From an uncultured Gammaproteobacteria bacterium (GTDB lineage Bacteria; Pseudomonadota; Gammaproteobacteria; Steroidobacterales; Foliamicaceae), in contig OX639965.1 of the NCBI GenBank assembly GCA_951828235.1, forward strand, positions 1,075,191-1,139,190: a DNA stretch of 64,000 nucleotides, in the 5' to 3' direction. Within the stretch, counting starts at the first letter, position 1. Each line of letters opens with the position of its first letter. Positions 36,076-44,744 of the stretch are shown in pieces. The notes below the pieces were generated by a model. The model was given only the letters and a program-made list of their open reading frames with translations. It had not been told where the DNA came from and searched no databases. The translations under genes were made by a program, and so were the position numbers.

Positions 36076-36900
36076 ATGGCAGAACGCACGGTATTTTTCG
36101 TGTCCGACCGCACCGGCGTCACCGCCGAAACGCTGGGCCACAGCCTCCTTACGCAGTTTGACGGAATCCGCTTCGCTCCGATAACAGTTCCATTCGTCGA
36201 CAGCGTCGAGAAGTCCGTCCAGGTGGCGAGGCGAATCGACTGGGAGGCCGAACGGACCGGTTGCCGCCCGATCGTCTTTACGAGTTTTGTGCACAACGCG
36301 ATCCGCGCGCCACTGCTGCGCTCCAAGGGCCTGGTTCTGGACTATTTCGCGGAATTCCTGGCGCCCCTGGAGGAGGAGCTCGGGGTTCAATCCTCGCATA
36401 CCCTGGGTAGAACGCACGGAATGCTGGATACGTCCAGCTACAACTCCCGGATTGACGCCACCCATTTCGCGATGGATGCCGACGACGGTCACGGCATCAT
36501 CCACTACGACCAGGCTGACATCATTCTCACCGGAGTCTCACGGTCGGGAAAAACGCCCACCTGCCTGTACCTGGCGCTTCAGTACGGCGTGTTCGCCGCC
36601 AACTACCCGCTTACCGAGGATGACATGGAATCGGGCCGGCTGCCTAAGCCCCTGCTCGACCACCGCCGGAAGATCTACGGGCTTACGATTTCGGTGGAGC
36701 GTCTGATCCAGATTCGCAGCGAAAGGCGCCCGGGCGGCAGCTATGCCTCATCACGCCAGGTCCGCTTCGAACTGCGCAGCGCCGAGCGGATGTTCACGCA
36801 GCACGGAATCAGCTATATCGACACGACGCATCGCTCCATCGAGGAAATCTCCAGCACCATACTGAGCGAAACGGGAGTCAAGCGCCGCGCCAGTCCCTGA
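36076..36900 (+). CDS. ppsR: PEP synthase regulatory protein (bifunctional kinase/pyrophosphorylase)
   Basis: DUF299-family enzyme that inactivates PpsA by ADP-dependent Thr phosphorylation and reactivates it by phosphorolysis. It has 274 residues from ATG 36076. The N-terminal [20 protein letters not shown] and the P-loop-like [18 protein letters not shown] (near residue 152) are diagnostic. Divergent placement from ppsA is the normal arrangement. Two hairpins follow its stop. Confidence 0.95.
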   Translation: MAERTVFFVSDRTGVTAETLGHSLLTQFDGIRFAPITVPFVDSVEKSVQVARRIDWEAERTGCRPIVFTSFVHNAIRAPLLRSKGLVLDYFAEFLAPLEEELGVQSSHTLGRTHGMLDTSSYNSRIDATHFAMDADDGHGIIHYDQADIILTGVSRSGKTPTCLYLALQYGVFAANYPLTEDDMESGRLPKPLLDHRRKIYGLTISVERLIQIRSERRPGGSYASSRQVRFELRSAERMFTQHGISYIDTTHRSIEEISSTILSETGVKRRASP

Positions 36901-36910
36901 TCGCAGGGAG

Positions 36911-36970
36911 CGAAGGCGTCTCGCCTTCGTGGACGGCGGGACGCTGTGGGGGCATGCCCCCACTCCCGCG
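36911..36970. terminator. paired hairpins between convergent ppsR and oligopeptidase genes
   Basis: CGAAGGCG, TCT, CGCCTTCG forms an 8-bp hairpin at 36911-36929. An 18-bp perfect palindrome GTGGGGGCATGCCCCCAC lies at 36946-36963, flanked by GCGGGA and TCCCGC that extend the stem. Position between two convergent stops suggests a bidirectional terminator. There is no T-run, and its sequence does not match elements B-D. Confidence 0.5.
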
Positions 36971-36978
36971 GGAACGCC

Positions 36979-39144
36979 CTAGTCGGCTATTCCCAGCGAC
37001 CAGAGCATGAAAGCGTATTCCTCGGCAACCTCGTAGAGTGAGTCATAGCGGCCGGACCTGCCGCCATGGCCGGCGCCCATATTGGTCTTGAGCAAAAGCG
37101 GGCTGTCGCCGGTCTTGAGCTGCCTGAGCCTGGCCACGTACTTCGCGGGTTCCCAGTAGGTTACCCTCGGATCGTTCAGTCCCGCGGTCACCAGCATCGG
37201 CGGATACTCGCGCGCGGTCAATTGATCATATGGGGAATAGGACCGGATCAGCTCGAACGCGGCCTTGTCCTCGATCGGATTGCCCCACTCCGGCCATTCC
37301 GTGGGCGTCAGCGGAAGCGACTCGTCCAGCATGGTATTGAGCACATCCACGAACGGCACGTGGGCGGCTACCGCGCCCCACAGCTCCGGGGCCTGGTTTA
37401 CGGCCGCGCCCATGAGTTCCCCGCCGGCGCTGCCGCCTGCTATGGCGATACGGCCCCTGGCGGCGTAGCCCGAGTCGATCAGAAAGCGCGCTACATCCAC
37501 GAAATCGTTGAAGGTGTTGACCCGCCGGTCGAGCTTGCCGGCCTCGTACCAGTGGTAGCCGAGATCGTCCCCGCCGCGAATGTGGGCGATCGCGAAGATG
37601 AAGCCGCGATTCAGCAGCGACAGCCGGCTGGTCGAGAACGAGGGCGGGACAGCGAATCCGTATGCGCCGTAGCCGTACAGGTACACAGGCGCTCCGCCGT
37701 CCGCCAGCGTGTCCTTGCGGCGCACGAGCGACACGGGAATCCCGACGCCGTCGCGGGCCGGCGCCGTCAGCCGTTCCGTCACGTATTGCTCCTTCGAGTA
37801 GCCGCTGGGAATCTCCCGTACCTTGAGGGCCTTCAGCTCGCCGGTATCGACCCCGTAGTCGAAAACGGTTGGCGGCGTGATCATGGAGGAATACTCCAGC
37901 CGCAACGTGCGCGTCCGGAACTCGGCGTTGTCGCCCAGGCCCACCGAGCAGGCGGCTTCGGGCAGTTCCACATGGGTCGTGGTCCCGTCCCGCCCGATAA
38001 GCCGGATTGCGTTCAGGCCGTCGCTTCGCTCCACTACCGCGATGAAATCCGCGAAAGCGTCGAACCCGCGAATATAGAGTTGCGCGGTTCCTTCAAGCAG
38101 TGAGACCCAGTTATCCTCGGATGGATCATCGCCGGGAGCGGTCGCCAGGCGGAAGTTCTTGTGCCGGTCGTTGGTGCGTATCACGAACCGGTCCCCCTGG
38201 TGATCCACGAAGTATTCGTGATCGGAGCGGCGCGGCGCCACTAGCACCGGCTTTGACTGGGTCGCATCGGCTGCGATGACGTAGGCCTCCGACGAAGTGT
38301 GCCCCGCCGTGTGTATCAATATGTAGCCCCTTGAGGCCGACCGGGAAAGGCGCACGAAGAAGCCGGGATCCTGCTCCTCGTAAACGACGGGGTCGGCTTC
38401 CGCGGGCTGGCCCAGGACGTGCCTGCGCACCTGATACGGACGCCAGTTCTCGTCCACGACCACATACAACAACGCGGAATCGTCCGCCGCCCAGACCGCG
38501 CCGCCCAGGGTGTTCTCGATCCCGTCCTCCAGCACCTCGCCCGTCTTCAGGTCCTTCACGAACAGCCGATAACGCTCCGAGCCGTCAGTATCCGTACTGT
38601 AGGCCAGCAGATCGCCGCGATTGCTCACCGACAGGGCGCCCAGCCGGAAGTAGTCTTGCCCGGCAGCGAGCTCCGGCTCGTTCAATATGATTTCGGCATC
38701 CGCGCCGGGAAAGTCCTGCGCCCCGGCGCCTCGCGCCGGCCAGCGCTGCCAGATGCGGTACTGTCCGCCGTCTTCGAAACGCCATTGATAGTACCAGTCC
38801 CCGTCCCTGAAGGGTACGCCCGAGTCGTCGGGCTTCTGGCGCGCCTTGATTTCCTCGAACAGGGTCTCCACCAGCTCCCGGCGTGGCGCCATCATGCGCT
38901 CGAAGTAAGCGTTCTCCGCATCAAGGTAGGCCAGGATGTCCGGGGCGTTCACCTGCGGGTAACTGTCGTCCTTCAGCCAGTGGTAGGGGTCCTCGATGGT
39001 GACGCCGTGATAGCTGTAGGAGTGGGGACGGCGGTCCGCCAGCGGAGGGTCGGCAGGGGTCAGATCATCGGACATTCGCGGATCCTCGGCGGCGCAGGCG
39101 GCTACCGCGGCCGCCACCAGGCAGGGCAGGAAATGAACTCTCAC
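36979..39144 (-). CDS. ptrB: oligopeptidase B-like prolyl oligopeptidase family lipoprotein (S9A)
   Basis: Serine peptidase of 721 residues: an N-terminal seven-bladed propeller and a C-terminal alpha/beta hydrolase. The triad is S572 in IAGGSAGGELMG, D658 in AGLNDPRVTYWE and H693 in MGAGHGGRSG. IAHIRGGDDLGYHWYEAGK is the family block in the catalytic domain. The start reads MRVHFLPCLVAAAVAACAAED, a signal peptide ending in a lipobox Cys, so this version is probably a periplasmic lipoprotein, whereas E. coli PtrB is cytosolic. Substrates are probably short peptides cut after basic residues, by family. Confidence 0.88.
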   Translation of the reverse strand: MRVHFLPCLVAAAVAACAAEDPRMSDDLTPADPPLADRRPHSYSYHGVTIEDPYHWLKDDSYPQVNAPDILAYLDAENAYFERMMAPRRELVETLFEEIKARQKPDDSGVPFRDGDWYYQWRFEDGGQYRIWQRWPARGAGAQDFPGADAEIILNEPELAAGQDYFRLGALSVSNRGDLLAYSTDTDGSERYRLFVKDLKTGEVLEDGIENTLGGAVWAADDSALLYVVVDENWRPYQVRRHVLGQPAEADPVVYEEQDPGFFVRLSRSASRGYILIHTAGHTSSEAYVIAADATQSKPVLVAPRRSDHEYFVDHQGDRFVIRTNDRHKNFRLATAPGDDPSEDNWVSLLEGTAQLYIRGFDAFADFIAVVERSDGLNAIRLIGRDGTTTHVELPEAACSVGLGDNAEFRTRTLRLEYSSMITPPTVFDYGVDTGELKALKVREIPSGYSKEQYVTERLTAPARDGVGIPVSLVRRKDTLADGGAPVYLYGYGAYGFAVPPSFSTSRLSLLNRGFIFAIAHIRGGDDLGYHWYEAGKLDRRVNTFNDFVDVARFLIDSGYAARGRIAIAGGSAGGELMGAAVNQAPELWGAVAAHVPFVDVLNTMLDESLPLTPTEWPEWGNPIEDKAAFELIRSYSPYDQLTAREYPPMLVTAGLNDPRVTYWEPAKYVARLRQLKTGDSPLLLKTNMGAGHGGRSGRYDSLYEVAEEYAFMLWSLGIAD

Positions 39145-39217
39145 TGGACGCGGCGGCCCCTAAACTTGCGGCTTTCCCTTGAGCGGGCGTGCAGTATATG
39201 CGAAAGTTCCCGCCGCG

Positions 39218-41707
39218 ATGACTGCTGCACATTCACCAGAGTGGCGACGATGGCTGCGCGAACTCCGCGCGGGCGATTTCACCGTCATGCTCTCGGCGCT
39301 CACCGTTTCGGTGGCGGCCGTGGCCGCGGTGAGCTTCCTGACCGAACGCATAGGCGCGGCGGTCCGGCAGCAGGCGGCCGAGGTGCTTGCCGCCGACCTG
39401 GCGGTTGCCGCCCCGGTGCGGCCAGACCCCGTCCGGCTTGAGCGCGCGCGCTCCTTTTCCCTGCAAAGCGCCGAGACCTGGTCTTTCGCCACGGTTGCGG
39501 TGTCCGGCGACATGACCGCCCTGAGTTCCGTGGTAGCGGTGACCGGCGACTATCCGTTGCGTGGCGAGGTCCGCACTTCGGCAGAACCTTACGGCGCCGA
39601 CACGGTCGCCGACGGGATTCCGCCGCCCGGCGAGGCGTGGGTGGACGCGGCCCTTCTGGCGCAGCTGGACATCGAAGTCGGGGCGGGCCTGCGCATAGGC
39701 TCGAAGGACCTTCGCGCCACGCGCGTCTTGCGCTACCGCCCCGACCCCGGAACTGGATTTCAGCAGCTGGGCCCGACCGTGCTCACCAATCTTGCGGACG
39801 TCCCCGCGATGGACGTTGTGCGTCCCGGCAGCCGGGTCTCCTACCGGCAGTTATTCGCGGGCGAAAAGGACCGGGTACTTGAATTCCGCCGCGCCGAGGA
39901 AGACGGCCTGCGTTCCGACGAGCGCGTACAGAACCTGGAGGAGACGAGCCAGACCCTCGCTTCCGCGGTGGACCGGGCAGGAAGCTTTCTCGCGCTGGCA
40001 GCCCTGGTGAGCGTGATCCTCTCCGCCGTCGCGACAGTTCTCGCCGCCCGCAGCTATACGCGCCGGCGGCTGGTGACCGCGGCGCTGGAAAAATGCCTTG
40101 GGGCCACGCAAGGCCGGGTCTTTCGCCGTTCGCTCATCCCGGTCCTCATCGTGTCGGCGTTGGGCATAGGCATAGGCAGTATTGCCGGCTACGCGGCCCA
40201 CCTGGCGCTCTCGGCCTACGCGCGCGAGGTCATCAATCTCGACCTGCCTCCCGCAAGTCTGCGCAGCCTCCTGCCCGGAGCGGCGATCGCCATTGCGGTC
40301 ACCGGCGCCTGCGTTATTCCCTGGCTGCGCAGCCTGGCAAAGACCTCGCCGCTGCGGGTTCTGCGCCAGGACCTGCCCATGCAGGGACCGGGGCCCCTGC
40401 TGCGCCAGGGCGCTCCCATCGCGGCCATCCTGATTATTGTCGTGCTTCTGGCCGGCGACGCGGAATTGGCTTTCTGGATGAGCCTGGGTCTGGCGCTGAC
40501 CGCGGCAGCGGGCATGTTGCTGGGTTGGCTGCTGGTCAGGGCGCTATCCGCCGTGCGTGGCGCCGGCGGGGTGGCCTGGCGCCACGGCTTGGCCAATATC
40601 CGGCGCGGCGGAGGCGAAAGCGTGGCGCAGGTCGCCGGCTTCGGTCTGGGCCTTATGGCCGTGCTGCTGCTGGGCCTGATGCGGACCGACCTCCTGGACG
40701 CCTGGCGCCAATCCATGCCGGAAGACGCGCCCAATTACTTCTTCATCAATATCGCCCCCGAGGAATGGCCGGGGATGCGCGGTCTGCTGAGCGAAAGTGT
40801 GCCGGACCTGACCGAAGCGCTGCCTTTCATAAGGGCCCGGCTCACCAACATAAACGGCATTCCGGCCCAGGAATGGCCCTTGCCCTTCCCCGAAGGCCGG
40901 CGCTTTATCGAACGCGCCTCCAACGTTTCCTGGTCGGCCGGCCTCCCGAAGGGGGACCGGGTAGTGCGCGGCGAGTGGTGGGACGAATCGCACTCCGGGC
41001 CGCCGGAATTGTCGGCGGAAACGCAGACCGCGGCCCGGTTGGGAGTTGACCTCGGCGACCGCCTGACTTTCGACGTGGGCGGCGTGGCGCTGCAGGCGGA
41101 GCTCAGCAACCTGCGCAGCGTCGACTGGGATACTTTCGACCCGAATTTTCAGCTCGTACTCTCGCCGGACGCCGCCGACCTGCCGCACACGATGATTGCC
41201 AGCGCCTACATCCCGCAAGAGGAGGGACAGATCCTGATGTCGCTGCTCAAGCGCTACCCCGGCGTGACCATCATCGACCTGGACGCCATCATCGGCCAGG
41301 CGCGGCGGATATTGGACCGTGCCGGCCTGGCGGTGCAATTCGTATTCGCTTTCAGCCTGCTTGCGGCAGTGGTCGTGGTCCTTGCCGCGGTGCGCTCCAA
41401 TCGCGCCGAGCGGTCGGTGGAGACGGCGGTCCTGCGGACCCTGGGCGGGCGCAGAGGGACCATTTTGCGGAGCCTGGCCGTGGAATTCGGCGTGCTGGGC
41501 GCCGTGGCCGGGCTGCTCGGGGCGGGCGCCGCCAGCGTACTGGGGCTGCTGCTGGCCGATCGCGTCTTTGACCTCGACTACCGCCTCGATCCCGTGCTGC
41601 TGGCTTCCGGCGTGGCCGCGGGCGCGGTCCTGATCGGCCTGGCGGGAATGCTTGCCGTGCGCGGCGCCCTGAATGCGCCCCTGATGAGCGTGCTGCGCGG
41701 CGACTGA
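39218..41707 (+). CDS. ybbP: FtsX/MacB-type ABC permease, YbbP-like
   Basis: 829 residues from ATG 39218; a TTG at 39179 would add 13 residues. It starts with a long N-terminal helix (VMLSALTVSVAAVAAVSFLTE), a large periplasmic region, then FtsX domains, giving the 4+4+2 type layout of YbbP. WRHGLANIRRGGGESVAQVAGFGLGLMAV and the C-terminal ETAVLRTLGGRRGTILRSL are characteristic. Its ATPase is most likely YbbA at 33.0 kb, which has no permease next to it. E. coli has the two genes adjacent. Hairpin elements D1 and D2 follow. Confidence 0.85.
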   Translation: MTAAHSPEWRRWLRELRAGDFTVMLSALTVSVAAVAAVSFLTERIGAAVRQQAAEVLAADLAVAAPVRPDPVRLERARSFSLQSAETWSFATVAVSGDMTALSSVVAVTGDYPLRGEVRTSAEPYGADTVADGIPPPGEAWVDAALLAQLDIEVGAGLRIGSKDLRATRVLRYRPDPGTGFQQLGPTVLTNLADVPAMDVVRPGSRVSYRQLFAGEKDRVLEFRRAEEDGLRSDERVQNLEETSQTLASAVDRAGSFLALAALVSVILSAVATVLAARSYTRRRLVTAALEKCLGATQGRVFRRSLIPVLIVSALGIGIGSIAGYAAHLALSAYAREVINLDLPPASLRSLLPGAAIAIAVTGACVIPWLRSLAKTSPLRVLRQDLPMQGPGPLLRQGAPIAAILIIVVLLAGDAELAFWMSLGLALTAAAGMLLGWLLVRALSAVRGAGGVAWRHGLANIRRGGGESVAQVAGFGLGLMAVLLLGLMRTDLLDAWRQSMPEDAPNYFFINIAPEEWPGMRGLLSESVPDLTEALPFIRARLTNINGIPAQEWPLPFPEGRRFIERASNVSWSAGLPKGDRVVRGEWWDESHSGPPELSAETQTAARLGVDLGDRLTFDVGGVALQAELSNLRSVDWDTFDPNFQLVLSPDAADLPHTMIASAYIPQEEGQILMSLLKRYPGVTIIDLDAIIGQARRILDRAGLAVQFVFAFSLLAAVVVVLAAVRSNRAERSVETAVLRTLGGRRGTILRSLAVEFGVLGAVAGLLGAGAASVLGLLLADRVFDLDYRLDPVLLASGVAAGAVLIGLAGMLAVRGALNAPLMSVLRGD

Positions 41708-41728
41708 CCCAAACTACGCTCGCTGCCG

Positions 41729-41840
41729 CGCTGGCTCCGTTACACGGCCCTTCCGGGAGACGCATGAATCCATCCATGGAGCTTGGTTCCGCCATCCCTG
41801 GCTCCAACACTCCCGGAAGGGCCGTGTAACGGAGCCAGCG
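41729..41840. repeat. dispersed hairpin element, copy D1 (31-bp perfect arms)
   Basis: The left arm 41729-41759 (CGCTGGCTCCGTTACACGG...) is the exact reverse complement of 41810-41840. The 50-base loop begins ACGCATGAATCCATCCATGG, nearly matching copy B, and ends with the reverse complement of the core found in copies C and D2 (GGAGCCAGGGATGGCGGAA). D1 thus links the two loop subtypes. It starts 22 bp after ybbP. Confidence 0.88.
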
Positions 41841-41864
41841 AAAATCGCAAATTGTTCCGCTAAA

Positions 41865-41962
41865 GCCTGTTCTCTCCCTCCCGCTGTGGAGAGCGTTGGA
41901 GCCAGGATGGCGGAATCGAGCCAGGGAAGGCGCCTCTCCACAGCGGGAGGGAGAGAACAGGC
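41865..41962. repeat. dispersed hairpin element, copy D2 (29-bp perfect arms)
   Basis: The left arm 41865-41893 (GCCTGTTCTCTCCCTC...) is the exact reverse complement of 41934-41962. The 40-base loop (CGTTGGAGCCAGGATGGCGG...) differs from copy C at only a few positions. D2 is 24 bp after D1 and 29 bp before the ppc-like stop, so two unlike-armed copies sit in tandem between convergent genes. Confidence 0.88.
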
Positions 41963-41990
41963 GAGGTTAGGCGGATAGGCCGGGATGCGG

Positions 41991-44741
41991 TCAGGTTGCT
42001 TCCTGCACGCCTCGGGCAATGCCGTATACGGTGGACTTGAGCGCCGCATACAGTTCGCCGGAACAGACACGCCCGCTGGCGCGCCACCGTGACAGCAATC
42101 GCACCTGCAACAGGTTCATGGGATCGACGTACGGGTTCCTGAGCCGGATCGAACGCCGCAAGGCCGGCTGGTCCTGGAGCAGGACTTTCTGGCCCAGAGT
42201 GCTCATCAGGCCGTCCAGCGTTCGTTCATGCTCCTCCTGTATGGCATTGAAACAGGAGTCGTGCAGTTCGCCGGCCAGGCGCGAGTAGCCTTCGGCGATT
42301 TCCAGGTCCGAGCGGGCCAGCGCCAATTCCAGGTCGCGAAGCATGCTTTGCAGATAAGGCCAGTCACGCGCCAGCCGGCAAACGAACTTCTGACCGAATT
42401 TTTCCACGGCGTCGACAAAGCCCGCGCCGAAGCCGTACCAGCCCGGCAGCAGGTTGCGGCTCTGCGCCCAGCAGAAAGTAACCAGCGGGCGCGGGAGCTC
42501 GACGGCAGTTCCCTCGCGCATGCCGCTGCGCCTGGCGGTGGTCGGCATGCGCGCCAGCAGGTCCGCCGGCGTGGCAAGTTCGAAGTAGTCGGCCATACCG
42601 CGGGCGCCCCCGGGGAACTCGCTATGGGCCCTGGCGCTCGATTTGGCCAGGCAATCCAGCAATTCCTCCGCTCCCGGGGGAATTTCCGTTGCACCGCGGC
42701 GGGCCTTGGCCAGCAACAGTTCCCCGGCGGCAAGTTCAAGCGACCGCAGGACGATACCTCGCATGCCATAGCGCAGACCGGCGCGTTCGCCGGCCTCGGC
42801 GTAGCGAAACGGTTGCTGCAATTGCTCGAGGGGGATGTCCGCCAGCAGGCTGCGCCGGCCGCTGCGCTCGTAGGCGCCGCCTCGAGCCTGCAGCAGTATT
42901 GCGGTGGTGCCGGACTCGGTTACCGCGTCCACAGCCGCCTTTTGCAGGCCGCGGATCGACCATTGCTCGGACGGCAGATCAAAGACCAGCCGTGAACGGG
43001 CATGATCCACCATCAGGAATTGCCGCCGGTTGCGCTTCTCCAGATGCCGGCGATACGCGGGTTCCTCCAGTAGCTGCCCGATAACGCGAGCGCAGTGGCG
43101 GCCGTCCATATCGCTTTCGAAAACCGGTATCAGATCCAGGGGCGTATGCCCGTCGGCCCTTTCAAATCCCGCCCAGCGCGACAGCAGCAGCGCGCCAAGG
43201 ACGTCCGCCGGTTCCTTGACACCGCCCAGCAGCAGGCCGCCCAGGGCTTTCCTTCCGTAGCGCCCCCTGAGGTAACGCAGGGCGTCGAATACCGCCAGTG
43301 CGCGCAAGCCTTCATTGTCCAGGTTCTCCGGCCGCCCCAGATCCTGTTCCAATGCTTGCCGCAGGCACTTCAGCCGGCCCGCGGAAGAATCCCATTGCCT
43401 GGCGTCGAACGACTTCCCCAAAACGCGCCGCAGCACCACGGCCCGCTGGCGAAATTCGACCGACAGCAGGTGGAAGCCGAAGGTTTCCACGCGCCGGATC
43501 AGCCGCTGCACACCCTGGCTTCCGGCGAACATGCCGCCGTTCTCGATAAGGCTGTCGGCCAGCACTTCGAGATCGTCCAGCAACTCGTGCTTGTCGTCAT
43601 AGTGAAAGGCGCTGTCCAAGGCCGTAGCCTCAAGGCGAGCCGCCATCAGCAGGAGGAGCAGACGAAAAGGCATGTCGCGCTGGTCCGGCCCTAGTTCGGC
43701 GTAGATGTCCGGGAAATGCTCGCGATAGACCCTTATTCGCCGCCGGATTTCCGCCCCCGCGTCAATACGCCGGGCGGAATGGGTAAGCGTCTCGGCAAGC
43801 TGCAGGCAATCCTTGCGATACAGGTTCTGAACCGCCAGCCGCTGCCAGTCGAAGAGCTGCCGGATGAAGCGTGGCGTAATCTCCACGTCCGCTTCCAGGT
43901 CCCCGCCGATGGCCGAGTGAAAGCGCAGCAGGCTGCCGATGTGGGCGTCCCGCGCCTCTTCCCCGAAGGCAATCGCCATGGCCTCCGTCAGCGAATCGTA
44001 GAAGTCCGGCAGGGCAGGATAGATCACTTCGGTCACGAAATAGAGCAGCTGCTGCAATTCCGCCGCAATCGTGGTTTCCTCGTGGGGATGTTCCTCGCAA
44101 TGCCAGATCGCGGTGATCTTTTGCTGCATCGTGCGCAACAGCGCATCGACCTGGCGGGGACCGGCGGCGGATTTCTTCAGTTCCTCCAGATTCGATGCAA
44201 TTTCCCGCTGCTGGCGCAGCACCGCGGTGGGTGTGGGCTCGGTCGGGTGGCCCGTGAATACGGGATGCAGCCGAATCGTATTGACAATCTCGACGGCGGC
44301 GGACAGATCCGTCCCCTCCTTGCGAAGCTGCTGAAATACCGCTTCCGGACCGCCCCGTTGCGGCTGGCTGGCGTCGTACAGGTAGGCCCGGCGGCGGCGA
44401 ACCCGGTGCAATTGCTCGGCGGTGTTGATAGCCTGGAACCAGGTGGCGAAGGCGCGGGAGACTTCCTGGGCGCGGCTGTCATCCAGGCTCGCGAGCAGAC
44501 TCTCCAGGCGCTCGTTCGCCCCCGCGTCGCCGTCGCGGCGCGCAATCGCCAGGCTGCGCGCAGCCTCGACGGCCTCGAAGAGTTCCCCGCCGCCCCGATC
44601 CTGGATCATGGCGCCGATCAGGCCGCCGAGCTGATGCACGTCCTGTCTTAAGGGCGCCTCCGTCTTGGAAAAGCGGATATTGCGCCGCTTGTCGGCCGGA
44701 AGCGAGGCCGGGTGGCGCCTGCGGCTGGCTTGAGGAGGCAT
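41991..44741 (-). CDS. phosphoenolpyruvate carboxylase homologue with degenerate catalytic motifs
   Basis: 916 residues and clearly PEPC family over the full length: FTGHPTEPTPTAVL (H165, the catalytic His), the VEFRQ Arg, KEPADVLGALLL, IPVFESD (Mg-ligand Glu), FCWAQSRNLLPGW and LRNPYVDPMNLLQ. Several hallmark sites are changed. GGDRDGNP reads GGDLEADV (279-286). The GYSDSxKD loop reads VDHARSRLV (578-586), losing the second metal Asp and the Lys. GRGGSIGRGG reads ARGGAYERSG (619-628). The C-terminal NTG that binds aspartate is absent. Because the frame is uninterrupted and other blocks remain, this looks like a diverged, possibly non-carboxylating paralogue, not a frameshift artefact. It follows gshA by 3 bp, so the two are co-transcribed. 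Confidence 0.8.
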   Translation of the reverse strand: MPPQASRRRHPASLPADKRRNIRFSKTEAPLRQDVHQLGGLIGAMIQDRGGGELFEAVEAARSLAIARRDGDAGANERLESLLASLDDSRAQEVSRAFATWFQAINTAEQLHRVRRRRAYLYDASQPQRGGPEAVFQQLRKEGTDLSAAVEIVNTIRLHPVFTGHPTEPTPTAVLRQQREIASNLEELKKSAAGPRQVDALLRTMQQKITAIWHCEEHPHEETTIAAELQQLLYFVTEVIYPALPDFYDSLTEAMAIAFGEEARDAHIGSLLRFHSAIGGDLEADVEITPRFIRQLFDWQRLAVQNLYRKDCLQLAETLTHSARRIDAGAEIRRRIRVYREHFPDIYAELGPDQRDMPFRLLLLLMAARLEATALDSAFHYDDKHELLDDLEVLADSLIENGGMFAGSQGVQRLIRRVETFGFHLLSVEFRQRAVVLRRVLGKSFDARQWDSSAGRLKCLRQALEQDLGRPENLDNEGLRALAVFDALRYLRGRYGRKALGGLLLGGVKEPADVLGALLLSRWAGFERADGHTPLDLIPVFESDMDGRHCARVIGQLLEEPAYRRHLEKRNRRQFLMVDHARSRLVFDLPSEQWSIRGLQKAAVDAVTESGTTAILLQARGGAYERSGRRSLLADIPLEQLQQPFRYAEAGERAGLRYGMRGIVLRSLELAAGELLLAKARRGATEIPPGAEELLDCLAKSSARAHSEFPGGARGMADYFELATPADLLARMPTTARRSGMREGTAVELPRPLVTFCWAQSRNLLPGWYGFGAGFVDAVEKFGQKFVCRLARDWPYLQSMLRDLELALARSDLEIAEGYSRLAGELHDSCFNAIQEEHERTLDGLMSTLGQKVLLQDQPALRRSIRLRNPYVDPMNLLQVRLLSRWRASGRVCSGELYAALKSTVYGIARGVQEAT

Positions 44742-44744
44742 CGG

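Noticed and set aside
36911..36970. Fifth member of the dispersed hairpin family
   Set aside because: It has strong stems but lacks the shared loop core, so it is listed as a terminator-like structure.
41729..41962. CRISPR array or IS ends
   Set aside because: Inverted, not direct, repeats, no regular spacers, and no transposase or Cas gene nearby.
41991..44741. PEPC motif loss caused by compensating frameshifts
   Set aside because: Alignable PEPC sequence continues on both sides of and between the altered motifs without indels that would signal a frame change.
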